From Batillaria attramentaria (taxonomy: Eukaryota; Mollusca; Gastropoda; Batillariidae): a stretch of 64,000 nucleotides of DNA. The stretch spans positions 1,677,501 to 1,741,500 of the forward strand of contig JACVVK020000056.1 of the NCBI GenBank assembly GCA_018292915.2, given 5' to 3'. This document shows positions 1 through 10,360 of this stretch, piece by piece (within the stretch, counting starts at the first letter, position 1; the number at the start of each line of letters is the position of its first letter). Made by a program: the position numbers and the translations under genes. The notes beneath the pieces are model-generated. The model did not search any database. It was not told the DNA's origin and was given only the letters and a program-made list of their open reading frames with translations.

Positions 1-570
1 GCTTACATAGCTCTGCCTCAGTGTCCCGCCTCCAGCTGTTGCGAGGCCGGCCTCTCTTCCTTTTCCCCTGCGGGTTCCATGTCAGGGCTTGGCATGTGGT
101 GCTGGATGCTGGCTTCCTGAGGGTGTGTCCAATCCAGCCCCACTTCCTCCGCGGTGAATTTCCTTTGGCTAAAAATATTTCTGCTCCCCCAAATAAAGTG
201 TTTCTTGCTCTGAATCACTTGAAATCATTCCTAAACGAAACCAAACTGCACAGATTTTAGTCTAATTCAAGAACCTTACCTCCCAGTTTTTCCTTCTCTG
301 TAGCATTTAAATTCCTGCCAAAAAAGGCACAAAATTGCACAGATGTTAGTCAAATAAAAAAATTTAAAAAAAATCTGGGAGAGCATGCACATACAGAAAA
401 GAACAAACAGGAAAACACAAACATAACCACCTCCCCACCAACTTCTGTTGACAGTTATTACCTCCCTTTAGTGGTTTCTTGCGATAGCCTCAAGTTGGCA
501 TATGTGGTGTGAAAACACTGTAGTCTGTCTACTTTCTCTGTGTGTACCCATGCCTCTCTTTGATTCGCAG

Positions 571-2013
571 GAGTACATGCAGTGCGTGACGGCTGTGGAA
601 GGTCAGTGGCTGGCCGAACTTGGTCCCATGTTCTACAGCATCAAGGACTCGAACAAAACCAGACAGGTACATGTCTTCTGCTTTTTAGTTTGCTTGCTTT
701 TGTGTTAAACTTGAACTTGCACTTACAGCCATACTCCAGAAATCTTGCTCAGTTTACAGTAAAGCATGTTTCACTGTGTGAGTACTATGAGCGTGATTCA
801 CAACCTTGTACTGCAGTCGGTGGTGGGCGGTCGGTGGTCTAGTGGTTAAGAGACTTGTCACCAATGCGAGAGGTCAGGGGTTCGAGTCCCACTCGGGGCA
901 AAGAATTTTTCCTTCTCGTATGTGGCACCGTTTATTCGGGCCAATCGTCGGGGGTTCACTGTAATGTGTTTATGTCCAGTGTGTGAGAGAATGCGTGTGA
1001 TTCACGTGAGCATTCGTGTTGGGTTCAGTTCGCGGCGCTTTGAGCCGATTCATGAAACTGGGTAAAGCGCTTATACAATACTCATTATTATTATTATTGT
1101 GTAGTCAAGATCATGCTTTTAGTAAGTTGCCTGAAATTGCCCGTTTTCTAACATTTTTCCCCCTCCAGAGGGTGTGTGTGTGTGTGTGTGTGTGTTGGTG
1201 GGGGAGGTGGGGGGGGGGGGGGCTGTGATTTGCCTGTACTGAATAATGTCCAGCTAGCAATGTTTCCTTCAGCTAGGGTACAGCTTTTCTGGTTATATGC
1301 TGTGCACCCGAAGGCTATATCTGATTACTTGACCGGCTGTGCAGTGCAATTCATCAACCCTATTCATTTAATTTTTTCAGCCGCAAGTGCTGTCTGCTAG
1401 ACGTGATTGTATATTCATAATGGTTCTTGTCCCAGGAACGTCGCAAGCAAGCTGAACAGGAAATGACATCAATGGAGGAAGAGATGAAACGGGCAGAAGA
1501 GCTGATCAAGGTGCGGAAAGAACAGTCACAAGCCGCCCCAGCTACTGTCCGGCAGTAAGTCATTCACTCTCTCCCTCTCTCTCACTTAGTTTGATATTCA
1601 GCTGTGGTAGCTTGGTAAGACAGTGTGTACAAGAGGCACAGTTCTCTCCCCTGCATCTCAGAGGGTGTCCTTTTCTGCACAAGCTTTTTCTTTTTTTACT
1701 ACATACTTTATTGTCCCTTTTGGGAAATTTGGGCTGCTTCCCCCAGGGGGAAACGAATTGCTGCGATGTGGTGCCACTCAATCTACCTTGGTTTTTTTTT
1801 TTTTTTTTTTTCCATTTTGATGGGGGGATAACTCAGAGAGAAACCCCTAATGAGCAGCCCGGTAGCCAGGAAAAACCTGTATCACATATCACGGCTCGAC
1901 TTACGCTCGAACCCACGCTTTGCCATGACAGCGGGTCCGGTTGTTCTATATAGCACAGTGGACAAGTCTGACGTGCTACCTGTTAGACCACCGCTCATGC
2001 ATTGTTGTAAAGT

Positions 2014-2070
<57 letters not shown>

Positions 2071-2246
2071 CACTTGGCTATTTCGATATTATCCCCTCCT
2101 CCCCACAGCTTTGATGTGTCACCAGTTCATGCACAGTACACTCTTGTCTTGTCTGTTTACCCAGAACGATAGCTACCCCAGGACGACGCGAACCAGGCAC
2201 GCCGGCCCCCGCCACACCTCGCCGCACGCCCAAGTTTGGTCTCTGA
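571..2246 (+). CDS. DHX38: DHX38/PRP16 pre-mRNA splicing helicase, last three exons (5' part outside window)
   Basis: Exons 571-666, 1436-1554 and 2165-2246 join in frame and end at TGA 2244-2246. The first exon reads [20 protein letters not shown], the signature end of the DEAH-helicase C-terminal (OB-fold) domain of PRP16. The second encodes a charged coiled segment ([20 protein letters not shown]), and the third the conserved tail ending [10 protein letters not shown]. This tail matches the family as I know it. Acceptors are CAG at 568-570, 1433-1435 and 2162-2164; donors are GTACAT at 667 and GTAAGT at 1555. The protein drives the second catalytic step of nuclear pre-mRNA splicing by remodelling the spliceosome. 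The catalytic core lies upstream of the window. A SINE sits in the first intron and a reversed SINE in the second. Nothing looks broken. Confidence 0.93.
826..1098 (+). repeat. tRNA-derived SINE, family A (internally deleted copy)
   Basis: It starts with a tRNA-like head (A-box-like TGGTCTAGTGG, B-box-like GGTTCGAGTCC) and ends in GGGTAAAGCGC...ATTATTATT. The copies at 23672 and 59316 have the same head and tail plus a middle block (GCTTTGGAAATGTTCAGCCC) that is missing here. It lies in a DHX38 intron in gene orientation. Confidence 0.8.
1700..2010 (-). repeat. tRNA-derived SINE, family C (reverse orientation)
   Basis: It is homologous to 23040-23322. Read on the minus strand it has a tRNA-like head (GGTCTAACAGGTAGC..., then GGGTTCGAGC), followed by a conserved body ending in a poly-pyrimidine/TTTATTGTCCC segment. 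It lies in the last DHX38 intron, next to a (TG)n tract at 2018-2067. Confidence 0.65.
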
Positions 2247-2644
2247 ACTCTCGAAGCTTTTGGAGTGGAACTGCTGATCACTGTACACAGCCTTGAGTCT
2301 GCTGTGTGAAGTGTTCGTGCTCTGAAACCGACCTCTGATCATCACTGCATTGTGTGGATAGCGGAGGTCCCAGGCTAGCAGCAAGCCTGCAGCTTTCTGT
2401 TGGCTAAGTGCCAGCTAGCGAGATGCTGTAAATCTGCAGGTGTCTGAGTGGTACAATATCAGACACCGCCAACACAGCTCAGAGCTGTCTGTAAACCTAG
2501 ATGTGACAAAAGGATTGGCATTTAAGGTTATTGTTAGTCAAAGAATACCAGTGCATGAGGCCTCAAAATGCCTATATGTTCCCTGTTGTAGTAAGACTGA
2601 GATGGATGAAAATTGTCAACTTTCTCTGTTCCTCTCTTTGTCTG

Positions 2645-2709
<65 letters not shown>

Positions 2710-2774
2710 TTCACTTGCCTGTGTTTCTGAGGATGAGATGCGTGCATGTGAAACATGTATCGTTTTGCACGATA

Positions 2775-2851
2775 GACCAGCGCCCGCATCTAAAACTCGA
2801 GGTTAATTTAACCCAGGGCTACAGGCCTAATCCAGACTAGCACAAAAGACC

Positions 2852-2902
<51 letters not shown>

Positions 2903-3113
2903 AAAATTAAAAAAACAATTTTAAAAAAGGAAGCGAAGAAAGGTAGGAAAAAATCCTTCTCTAACGGCTTAGGCACCACGGTGGAATGGACCCGCTTCCT
3001 GGTTAAACAAAAAAAAAAACATAAGAAAATTTAACCCGAGAGCTAGTTTAGTTCGAGGTTAGACTCTAACCCGGGGCTAAAATCCCTAACCTCGACTTTT
3101 ACATGCGGGCCTA
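2775..3113. mobile_element. MITE-like element with GGGCCCG-type terminal inverted repeats
   Basis: The ends are imperfect inverted repeats: GCCCGCATCTAAAACTCGAG on the left, CGACTTTTACATGCGGGCC on the right. The best copy is 55812-56241; a third is 63268-63532. All three share an interior block around TGGAATGGACCCGCTTCCTG. This copy contains a poly-C/poly-A run at 2851-2898. No transposase is visible, so it is non-autonomous. Confidence 0.7.
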
Positions 3114-3273
3114 GATGTATACAAAGTGAGACTGTCAAAGATAGACTATGCTGTTCCTGTTGTAGGGTAGACAACTAACAGAATCTATGGGCTGTTAGTT
3201 CAGTAATGAAGTATGGAGATGGTATTTCAAAAGGTACTTGTACAGTCTTGATGTCATTTTAATTATCATGCTG

Positions 3274-3330
<57 letters not shown>

Positions 3331-3636
3331 GATGGAGAGAAGAGAAAGGTATGTTTGTAATTTTGATAATGTGTACAGCCATGAATGACATGAAACAGAA
3401 ATAATAACAAAACCAAAGCAAAATGAATGAGTTTTGTGTGTGTGTGTTTTTGACAAGCTTGTTTTTGTCCTCTTTTACCGTCATATCCTTGGTATCCTCG
3501 CTAAATCTTGTGTGTGTTACTTGATCATCAACATAAATGCAAATAGGCAGATGGAAGTAATTGTCAAGGCATACCCTAAACGATTAACTCGAGATGAGGT
3601 TCTTTACATACATATGCAGGCATTCATACATAGGCA

Positions 3637-3644
3637 TACATACA

Positions 3645-3680
<36 letters not shown>

Positions 3681-3693
3681 TATACATACTTAC

Positions 3694-3724
<31 letters not shown>

Positions 3725-3775
3725 CATACTTATATACATACATACATACATACATACATACATACATACATGCAT
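3637..3775. repeat. (CATA)n microsatellite
   Basis: About 140 bp of CATA repeats with a short TATATA interruption. It creates long artefactual reading frames (YIHT and MYVC runs) on both strands. Confidence 0.9.
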
Positions 3776-5797
3776 AGACACTTTAAACGAGGTGCACAAA
3801 TGCACAGAAGATGCGTCTTGAATTCTCAAGGAAATTGGTTCACCACAGATAAAAGAAATGGTGATGGTGGTAATCACGCGGTCACCGAAGTGCAAGGCTG
3901 CCTCACAAACAAGCCAGGGAACTGCGCAATTCGCGTTTTGCAAAAAATCAAACATCAAAAGGCTGTTTGATCCGCACACTTCACTGTGACAGCTTCAACC
4001 ACGCGTGGCGGATCTCCTCTCATCGTTCGAGCTGTTGACGAACCGTGCTTGGCAACAAAATTGATTGGAGACGTAACGAACTGCTGGTTTCGTATTTAGC
4101 TGGTCGAAATGCATTCATGTTACAGTTCAAGAATGTTGTTTTGTTTTTTTTTTTTTCTTCCTCTGCCCTTTGTGCTAGGTGACCCACATTTCAGAGTAAT
4201 CAGCCATTCAAATGCTGTGTAGCGAATTGCGTCATTCAGGTGCTTCGATGTAAACCGAAAGCACAATCGTTTTCAAAACGAGACTAATTCGTAGAAGATA
4301 GGGGATTCCCCTTTCGTGACCGGCAGCAATGTCTGGTCGACCTGGCCATGTCTGAGCGGGGATCTATGACTGCGGAGATAACATTCCACCCTAATGACTT
4401 CACCCCTACCTAACAGACAAAATGTAAGTATACAGCTTCGCATTCAGCCTTGACAAATGCAAAACATCACGTTTGCTTATTGCTAACCTAATGACTCAAA
4501 CAGGCGGACAAAAATATGACGTCTTTTCCTATGTTGCTTCTCGGCTACTAAATTTGCCAGGTAACTTGTTAAAACCCATACAAAAATCACAATTTTATTT
4601 GAAATCTTCAGATCACTAGGAGCCACTTCAAGCCACTCTCAATCTGCACCTGTCTTGGGCCTATCGGAAAGGCCCTTGCCTTGAGTAGTAGTTGCTTGAA
4701 GTGGCCCCTACTGGTGTTCCACCTGCGCTAGTCCCATGAGTATGTACATCATAACTGACGTCATGATTTTGTGTATATTGTGTGTGTGTGTGCGTGTGTT
4801 TATGTGTGTGTGTGTGTGTGCGTGTGTTTATGTGTGTGTGTTTGTGTGCGATTTCCTGTTCTTATGTTGTTTTTTTTTTTTTTTTTAAATAAATTATCCT
4901 TCTCTTCATATTCTTCTTTTAAATTTTCTTTTTTTACGGTAGTGTAGCCACGGCAAGTTTGAAAATGGTCTTTGTATGCCTATAACTTCTTCCGTTGTAA
5001 AGTAAAGGATCGTTATCGTTATCGTTCAGTGGCTTGTTGTTTTTAACCGGTCTTATCATATAGTGGGCAGGGGTGGTTCATGGCGACGCGCTTCCCCCGG
5101 GGGAAACAGCCCGCATTTCCCCTACTACGGTAGTGGGACGAAGAAGAATTCCAATCCAATAAGAGTTATGAATGGGCAATATGATCATTGTAAATTGTAC
5201 AAACGTGCTCATCGCATTCAAACAGCATGATTTTTTTTCACTGTCTTGCAAATGATTGTGTATCATGCTTCTCAGCGTAATTATCGTGATATCAAACAAT
5301 CTGTAAGCTGGTTATCCCACGTACGCCATACTTCCAATACCACACGACAACTGCTGTTAAATGAAAACTGGTCTATATGCACGTTTGTAGAGACTTACTG
5401 TCGGGTGAACAGCTTCAGTAGCATTGCTTTCATTGTCTTTTAGATGAGCACGGCCTTGCCATTTGACAACTAGAAATTATCAATCCATCCCCCCCCCCCC
5501 CCCCCCCCCCTGAAGAAGATTTCAGTTTGTGCTGGGTGAAACTAGAATTCCATTGGCAACTAGTCTTCACTACGTAGTTATATCGATACGCACCCCGTCA
5601 TATTACGAAGGTATACAAATCGAAAGGCAGTTTCGCTGAATGCACGCAAGGTACTTCAGCTAGGCCCTTTATTGTGAACCGAAAATAAGACTCTTTTGAA
5701 ACCGAGACTAATTCGTAGAAGGCGGGTGATTTTCCTTTTGTGTCCAGCACCAGTATCTTAACGTCTCTTTGTTTGTAATGAGTTCATAGGCCGGGTA

Positions 5798-6103
5798 GGG
5801 TTGGTGGGTATTTGGGAGTTTAACGTCCTTTTCCACCACATACGGTTGATATCAAGTTCGTATCCCGGCTGGGGCCAAATATTCATGCTGGCTTTATCGT
5901 CGTTGCCCCGTCTTTGATATCACCCGTATGTGGTGGAAAAGGACGTTAAACCCCCAAACACACACCCACCCACCCCGGGTGACATCAAAGACGGGGCAAC
6001 AATGAAAAAGCCAGCACAAATACTTGGGCCCCAGCCGGGATTCGAACTCACGACCCGAGCATTGTAAGTCCAACGCTCTACCATTCGGCCACCCCGGCTC
6101 CCC
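5798..6103. repeat. Inverted pair of family-B SINEs
   Basis: A fragment reading GTTTAACGTCC...CACATACGG on the plus strand is followed by a copy in the opposite orientation, then by a reversed tRNA-like head (GGGATTCGAACTCACGACCC, CGCTCTACCATTCGGCC) ending at the CCCCGGCTCC block. This is either two nested insertions or a rearranged copy. Confidence 0.7.
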
Positions 6104-6689
6104 GAGTTCTGAGGGGGAAAAATGCCGCTGACAAAGCTCTGAGGCTTTTTGCCAAATGAATAGATGTTCCTTTTGCCCATTGCAATCATTTTCGTGACTT
6201 TGCGGCCTGTTATGTAGCCGCGAATTAGTCTTTGTGGCTTGCGCGGCGTTAAGCCTCAAAAACTCACTCACCCTTGCGGCCTATTATGTATACAGGAATA
6301 TACAGGGTATAGAGGAACCTACTGCTCCACTGCAGTCAGCAAAGTACCCCGATTGAAAGCCCAAAAAACGCGTCATCTGTTCGCATTAGCATGAGTATAA
6401 CTCTTAACAGCCCATGCAAAAACTGCAGTTTTACTTGAAATATGTTATTGAAATCTATTATTATGGTACTACAGAAATATGACGGCTTTGGCCTAACGCT
6501 TCAATGCCTGTGTTACACGTCGATCGATCAAGATCTACTTGCTGTGTTGTGAATTGCTGTGCTCGCTGTTATCGCTCCCAAGCGTGTGTGTGTGTGTGTG
6601 TGTGTGAGTGTGTGTCTAAGACTTATGTGGTGGTATGTGAGTGTTTTTTTTTTTTGTGTTTTTTTTTTTTTTTTTTTTGGGGGGGGGGG

Positions 6690-6897
6690 GGGGTTAAGGT
6701 GTGTGAGTACACAAGACTTTTTATTTGTGTGTGTGCGAGATTAGATTTACTTGTGTGCGTGATTGAGGCTTTTGTTAGTGCGAGGGTTTTTGCTGTTGTT
6801 GTTGTTGTTGTTGGTTTTTTTGTTGTTATTATTATGTCATTTTTTATGGTGGCGTATAATTTCCCTTCTGGGATTAATAAAGTAATTTGAATTGAAT
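6690..6897. repeat. Dispersed repeat also present in intron 6 of ZNFX1-type gene 1
   Basis: It shares GTGTGTGAGT(A/T)CACAAGACTT, TTAGATTTACTTGTGTGCGTGA and a terminal TATAATTTCCCT...AATTTGAAT(T/A)GAAT block with 17637-17955. The element family is unknown, and the TG tract inside the second copy has expanded. Confidence 0.6.
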
Positions 6898-7021
6898 TGA
6901 ACTGAAAAACTGAACAGCCACCAATCACCGCTGTCTAGCTGTCCAAGCTGTCAGAGGGAGTTTTAATGTCTTCTGGGGTTCGGGGGGGGGGGGGGGATGG
7001 GTTGGTGTATAACTTGGCTTT

Positions 7022-7063
<42 letters not shown>

Positions 7064-8981
7064 CATTAAAAAAAATGATCTTCCAGATTTTTAAAAAGAT
7101 TTAAACAACCTTTCTCACGGCATTCATTTGATGAAGACTAATGATATGAGGAGACGATGTGCATAAACGGACATACACGCTGGTTCAAAGTTGAGGGTTT
7201 ATTCACTGAAGCCTCTAGCGCCAATGAGATGGAAAACTGCCGCTTTCGAAGTTGCGAGTCTGTTTGCCTGATAGATAGATGTTTCATTTGGCCATTCCGA
7301 CCGTTTTTGACTTAATGGTCTCTACTATTAGAGATGTACGACTTTCTTTGAGCCTGAACGGACTGGGACAGAAGGCTGGAAAAGTGTGTACGGGTCAAGG
7401 GGGAATACTTCGAGGGGATGTGAAGATAAGAAGTTGGAGCTACGTGTAAAACCAGAGTTACATAGCTGTTTCCAATTCCCATTGCACAACCCTCGTAACT
7501 AATTAACTCGATGAAAAGTTTTACACACGCTATTGTATGCCTCTCATACGTGTTGGGACTCATCATCGTTAGCTTGCTTTACGTCCTATGGCTTTCAGCC
7601 TTTAAGGACAAGTTGTTCCTGGCATGTGTCTTTGGCTGCTTGGCTGGGCGAGTGTCTTTGAGGTGGATGAGGGCTGATTTGCTTTGCTTTGGGCAGCGTC
7701 AGAAGTTCTCTGCTTGGGTTTCAGATGCCTGGTCTGGGTTGTTTTTCGGTGCCTCGGTCTGTTCTGTCATCCGTGCTTTGCCTTTGGGCCATCACTGGGG
7801 TGTCCTATCGCTCTTTGGTGTTAGAACCATTTTGTCAGACTAATGTATAACTGGTTGATAAAGGGTTCATTCGGGTCGGCGGGAGGTGGGTGCGTGGGAA
7901 GTCGTGAAGAGCGGATCGAGCTGTTACCGTAGTGGTAAGCCGGCTAAAGTAGGACCGGAACGGTGTATAGACTAAAGTAAATTTCATGGCTCGTGCATCA
8001 CTATACTACAATTATAACTCAGCGTGACATTTTTCGTGTCCGCAAATTAACACACCATGCGTCAGCGACACGAGTGAAATAGCTGCGTTGCTTAAACTAT
8101 GTTTGAAATGAGTTCTGAGGAGAAAAACTTCCGCTGACAAAGCTGTAAAGCCTGCTCTTAACTGGGCACAGCGCGCGAAACACACATGTGCACATCACAG
8201 TCGTTGCGCTCGGTGTGTCTACTAACTACAAAACTGAACACAGCTGTGCTCGGTGGCAAACCGGTTGAAGATGCACTGTCCGCCATGGTTGCGTGCCGAG
8301 TGGCGTAGTACAGTCAATAAGAAACTGTTGTGGAAACCACAGTCACAGTTGTGGCTATTTGAAATCCAGGTTGCTGTGATGACGCCACAGCGGCGGAAAC
8401 CCCCAAAATCACAACTGTGGACAGCACTGTGGCGCTCCGCAATGCCCAGTTAAAAGCCGGCTTAAGGTTGTTCGCCATATGAGCAGATGTTCCGTTTTGG
8501 CCACTGCGACCGGTTTTGTGACTTTGCGGCTTGCCTGACAAACGCATTGAGGCTTTAACAGCGCATGGCAATGTAAGTGACTTATCTGTTGTATAGACTG
8601 CGGTGAGTCAGACGCTATTTTAAGTATTGCCAGCGAAAGCATATATCGCGACAGATAAGGTTTTAATCAATATCAATACGTGCCTCCTAACGAGGAGGGT
8701 ATACAGGAACCTAACTCGGGAACCAAGCCAATGATAGCTCTTGGCTAAAAGGTACGACCTCGACCTCCTAGCCACGTGACTGGGGTTAACAGGAACCTAC
8801 TTCTCCGCCGCAGTCAGCAAAGTACTCCGACTGAAAGCCCAGTAAACGCGTCATCTGTTCGCATTAGCATGAGTATGACTCTTAAAATCCCACGCAAAAA
8901 CCGCAGTTTTACTTGAAATCTACAGATCACTAGGAGCCACTTCAAGCCACTATTATGCAACCTGCAGCGGCCTCGGGCCTT

Positions 8982-9151
8982 ATCGGAGCCGCGGTGGTCG
9001 AATGGTAGAGCGTTGGACTTCTAATGCTCGGGTCGTGAGTTCGATCCCGGCTGGGGCCAAATATTTGTGCTGGCTTTTTCATCGTTGCCCCGTCTTTGAT
9101 ATCACCCTATGTGGTGGAAAAGGACGTTAAACCCCCAAACACCCACCCACC
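8982..9151 (+). mobile_element. Complete tRNA-derived SINE, family B, with 12-bp target-site duplication
   Basis: The direct repeat GCCTCGGGCCTT flanks the element at 8970-8981 and 9152-9163. This defines a 170-bp unit: a tRNA-like head with A-box-like GTCGAATGGTAGAGCG and B-box-like GTGAGTTCGATCCC, a conserved body (GCCCCGTCTTTGATATCACC, GTGGTGGAAAAGGACGTTAA) and an ACCC-rich 3' end. Related copies in this window lie near 5.9, 9.4, 19.2, 24.3, 42.5, 45.7, 52.4, 60.5, 62.7 and 63.2 kb. Confidence 0.85.
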
Positions 9152-9370
9152 GCCTCGGGCCTTGCTGGGGTGGCCCACACTTTGCGTAATGGTGGCTTGA
9201 AGGGGTTCCTACTGGTGTGCAGTGGCTTGTTCTTTATAACAAATCTAAATATCCTGCACCTTTGTGAAGGTCAACAAGTCACCAAGTAACTTCTGAAAAC
9301 AAAAACAAAAACCGCTCTGACACAGTAACTTCCAGTAGTTTACATTTTTTTTGTAAGTCTGCATCCAGTG

Positions 9371-9556
9371 TATGGGTGGGTGGTTGGATGGGTGTTTTGG
9401 GGGGTTAACGTCCTTTTCCACCACATACGGGTGATATCAAAGATGGGGCAACGATGAAAAAGCAAGCACAAATATTTGGCCCCAGCCGGAATACGAACTC
9501 ACGACCCGAGCATTAGAAGTCCAAGGCTCTACCATTCGGCCACCCCGGCTCCCCGT
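9371..9556 (-). mobile_element. tRNA-derived SINE, family B (reverse)
   Basis: This is the reverse orientation of the 8982-9151 element. The 8-bp direct repeat ATCCAGTG occurs at 9363-9370 and 9557-9564, consistent with a target-site duplication. It lies about 100 bp upstream of the first recognised exon of ZNFX1-type gene 1. Confidence 0.8.
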
Positions 9557-9661
9557 ATCCAGTGAATACAAGGACATTGTAAGTATCATTTTAGAACACA
9601 CAATGTAAGTTTTTTTTGGTTTGTTGCTGTTGTTGTCAGAAACTTAAACTTGTTGTGGCAG

Positions 9662-10360
9662 GTGTAGTGCGTGGAGCAGACCGTATGGGGGCGGGAACAG
9701 GGGCTTCAGAGGCGGGCCTACAGGACGAGGAGGAAGAGGTCGTGGATTTGATTACAATCGTCCTCCAAGAAGGTTTCGTCTGCACATTTTCACCAACATC
9801 GATGACACGAACGAGCTCACACTCCGCCTCGTCAGCAGCCTCCCCGAGTTTGAAGACTTCGTGGGATCCGACAGTATGTCACTGCAGGACACTTTCGACT
9901 TGCTGATGGTACTGTCGAGGGTCCTGGACAACGAGCTGCACCATGGCAGTGTTGTGAAGATAATGCGCGTGGTATGCGAGTCTCGTTACTTGGACTCGCC
10001 CCTGCCGAGTTTGGTTCGTGCACTGCCGTCGCAGCAAACGAAGCTACAGCGCGAGATAATAGAAAACATCCTTGCTCTGGCGTCTCACATTTGCCAGAAC
10101 CTCCAGCCCTTCGCGTCGAAGGGGCTCCTGCTTATCAGCGCCGTGCAGAACGTACGGCATGTTGTAACCGGCCTGGGCATGGTGGTTGACGTACAGAGAG
10201 TGAAGGCTCAGTGCGAGACATGTATCAGTGCCCTTCAGCGACAGGCCCGAGCTAGGCGCGGGCCGAATGACGACGAGGAAATTCCGCCTGAGGATTTTAC
10301 TGAGCTGCCCATCTTCCCCAGTGTCCGTGACATGGACTGGACCGAGGACCATTTCCTGAG
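9662..10360 (+). CDS. ZNFX1: ZNFX1-type gene 1, first recognised exon: RGG box and N-terminal helical domain
   Basis: The exon opens after the acceptor GGCAG. In the only open frame it begins CSAWSRPYGGGNRGFRGG and continues GRGGRGRGFDY, a typical RNA-binding RGG/RG region. It then runs RRFRLHIFTNIDDTNELTLR into a Leu-rich helical domain matching the second gene's first exon (both include LQ(D/I)...VLSRVLD/VVLQKVC and end ELPIFP.../EIPIFP... W(T/D)...FLR). An in-frame TAA lies about 20 nt upstream of the acceptor, so the frame cannot extend through the intron. One speculative option is a start codon split as AT at 9603-9604 plus G at 9662, across a 57-nt intron. Confidence 0.85.

Larger units (their letters stand above)
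2247..9661. other. Intergenic region without a convincing gene
   Basis: I see no exon I can defend here. The segment holds the DHX38 3' UTR, (TG)n tracts (2648-2705, 3279-3331), a MITE (2775-3113), a (CATA)n tract (3637-3775), an inverted SINE pair (5798-6103), a TG/poly-T/poly-G stretch (6584-6693), a (CAA)n tract (7024-7062) and two complete family-B SINEs near 9 kb. A diverged dispersed repeat occurs at 4573-4740, 6358-6470 and 8839-9230; its shared block includes ATCACTAGGAGCCACTTCAA. The promoter and any upstream exon of the ZNFX1-type gene 1 should be in or near this region. Confidence 0.6.

Noticed and set aside
3434..3970. 178-codon ORF with YIHTYIHT repeats
   Set aside because: It is the (CATA)n microsatellite plus flanks, and the opposite strand is equally open.
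7511..7843. 110-codon plus-strand ORF with hydrophobic start (MKSFTHAIVCLSYVLGLIIV...)
   Set aside because: No family resemblance, no splice context, surrounded by dispersed repeats. Length is within chance expectation.
8986..9060. tRNA gene-like sequence (and the similar heads at 836, 45694, 59325, 62691)
   Set aside because: The A and B boxes are recognisable, but the sequence continues into a conserved repeat body with TSDs. These are SINE heads, and the acceptor stem does not pair as a real tRNA should.
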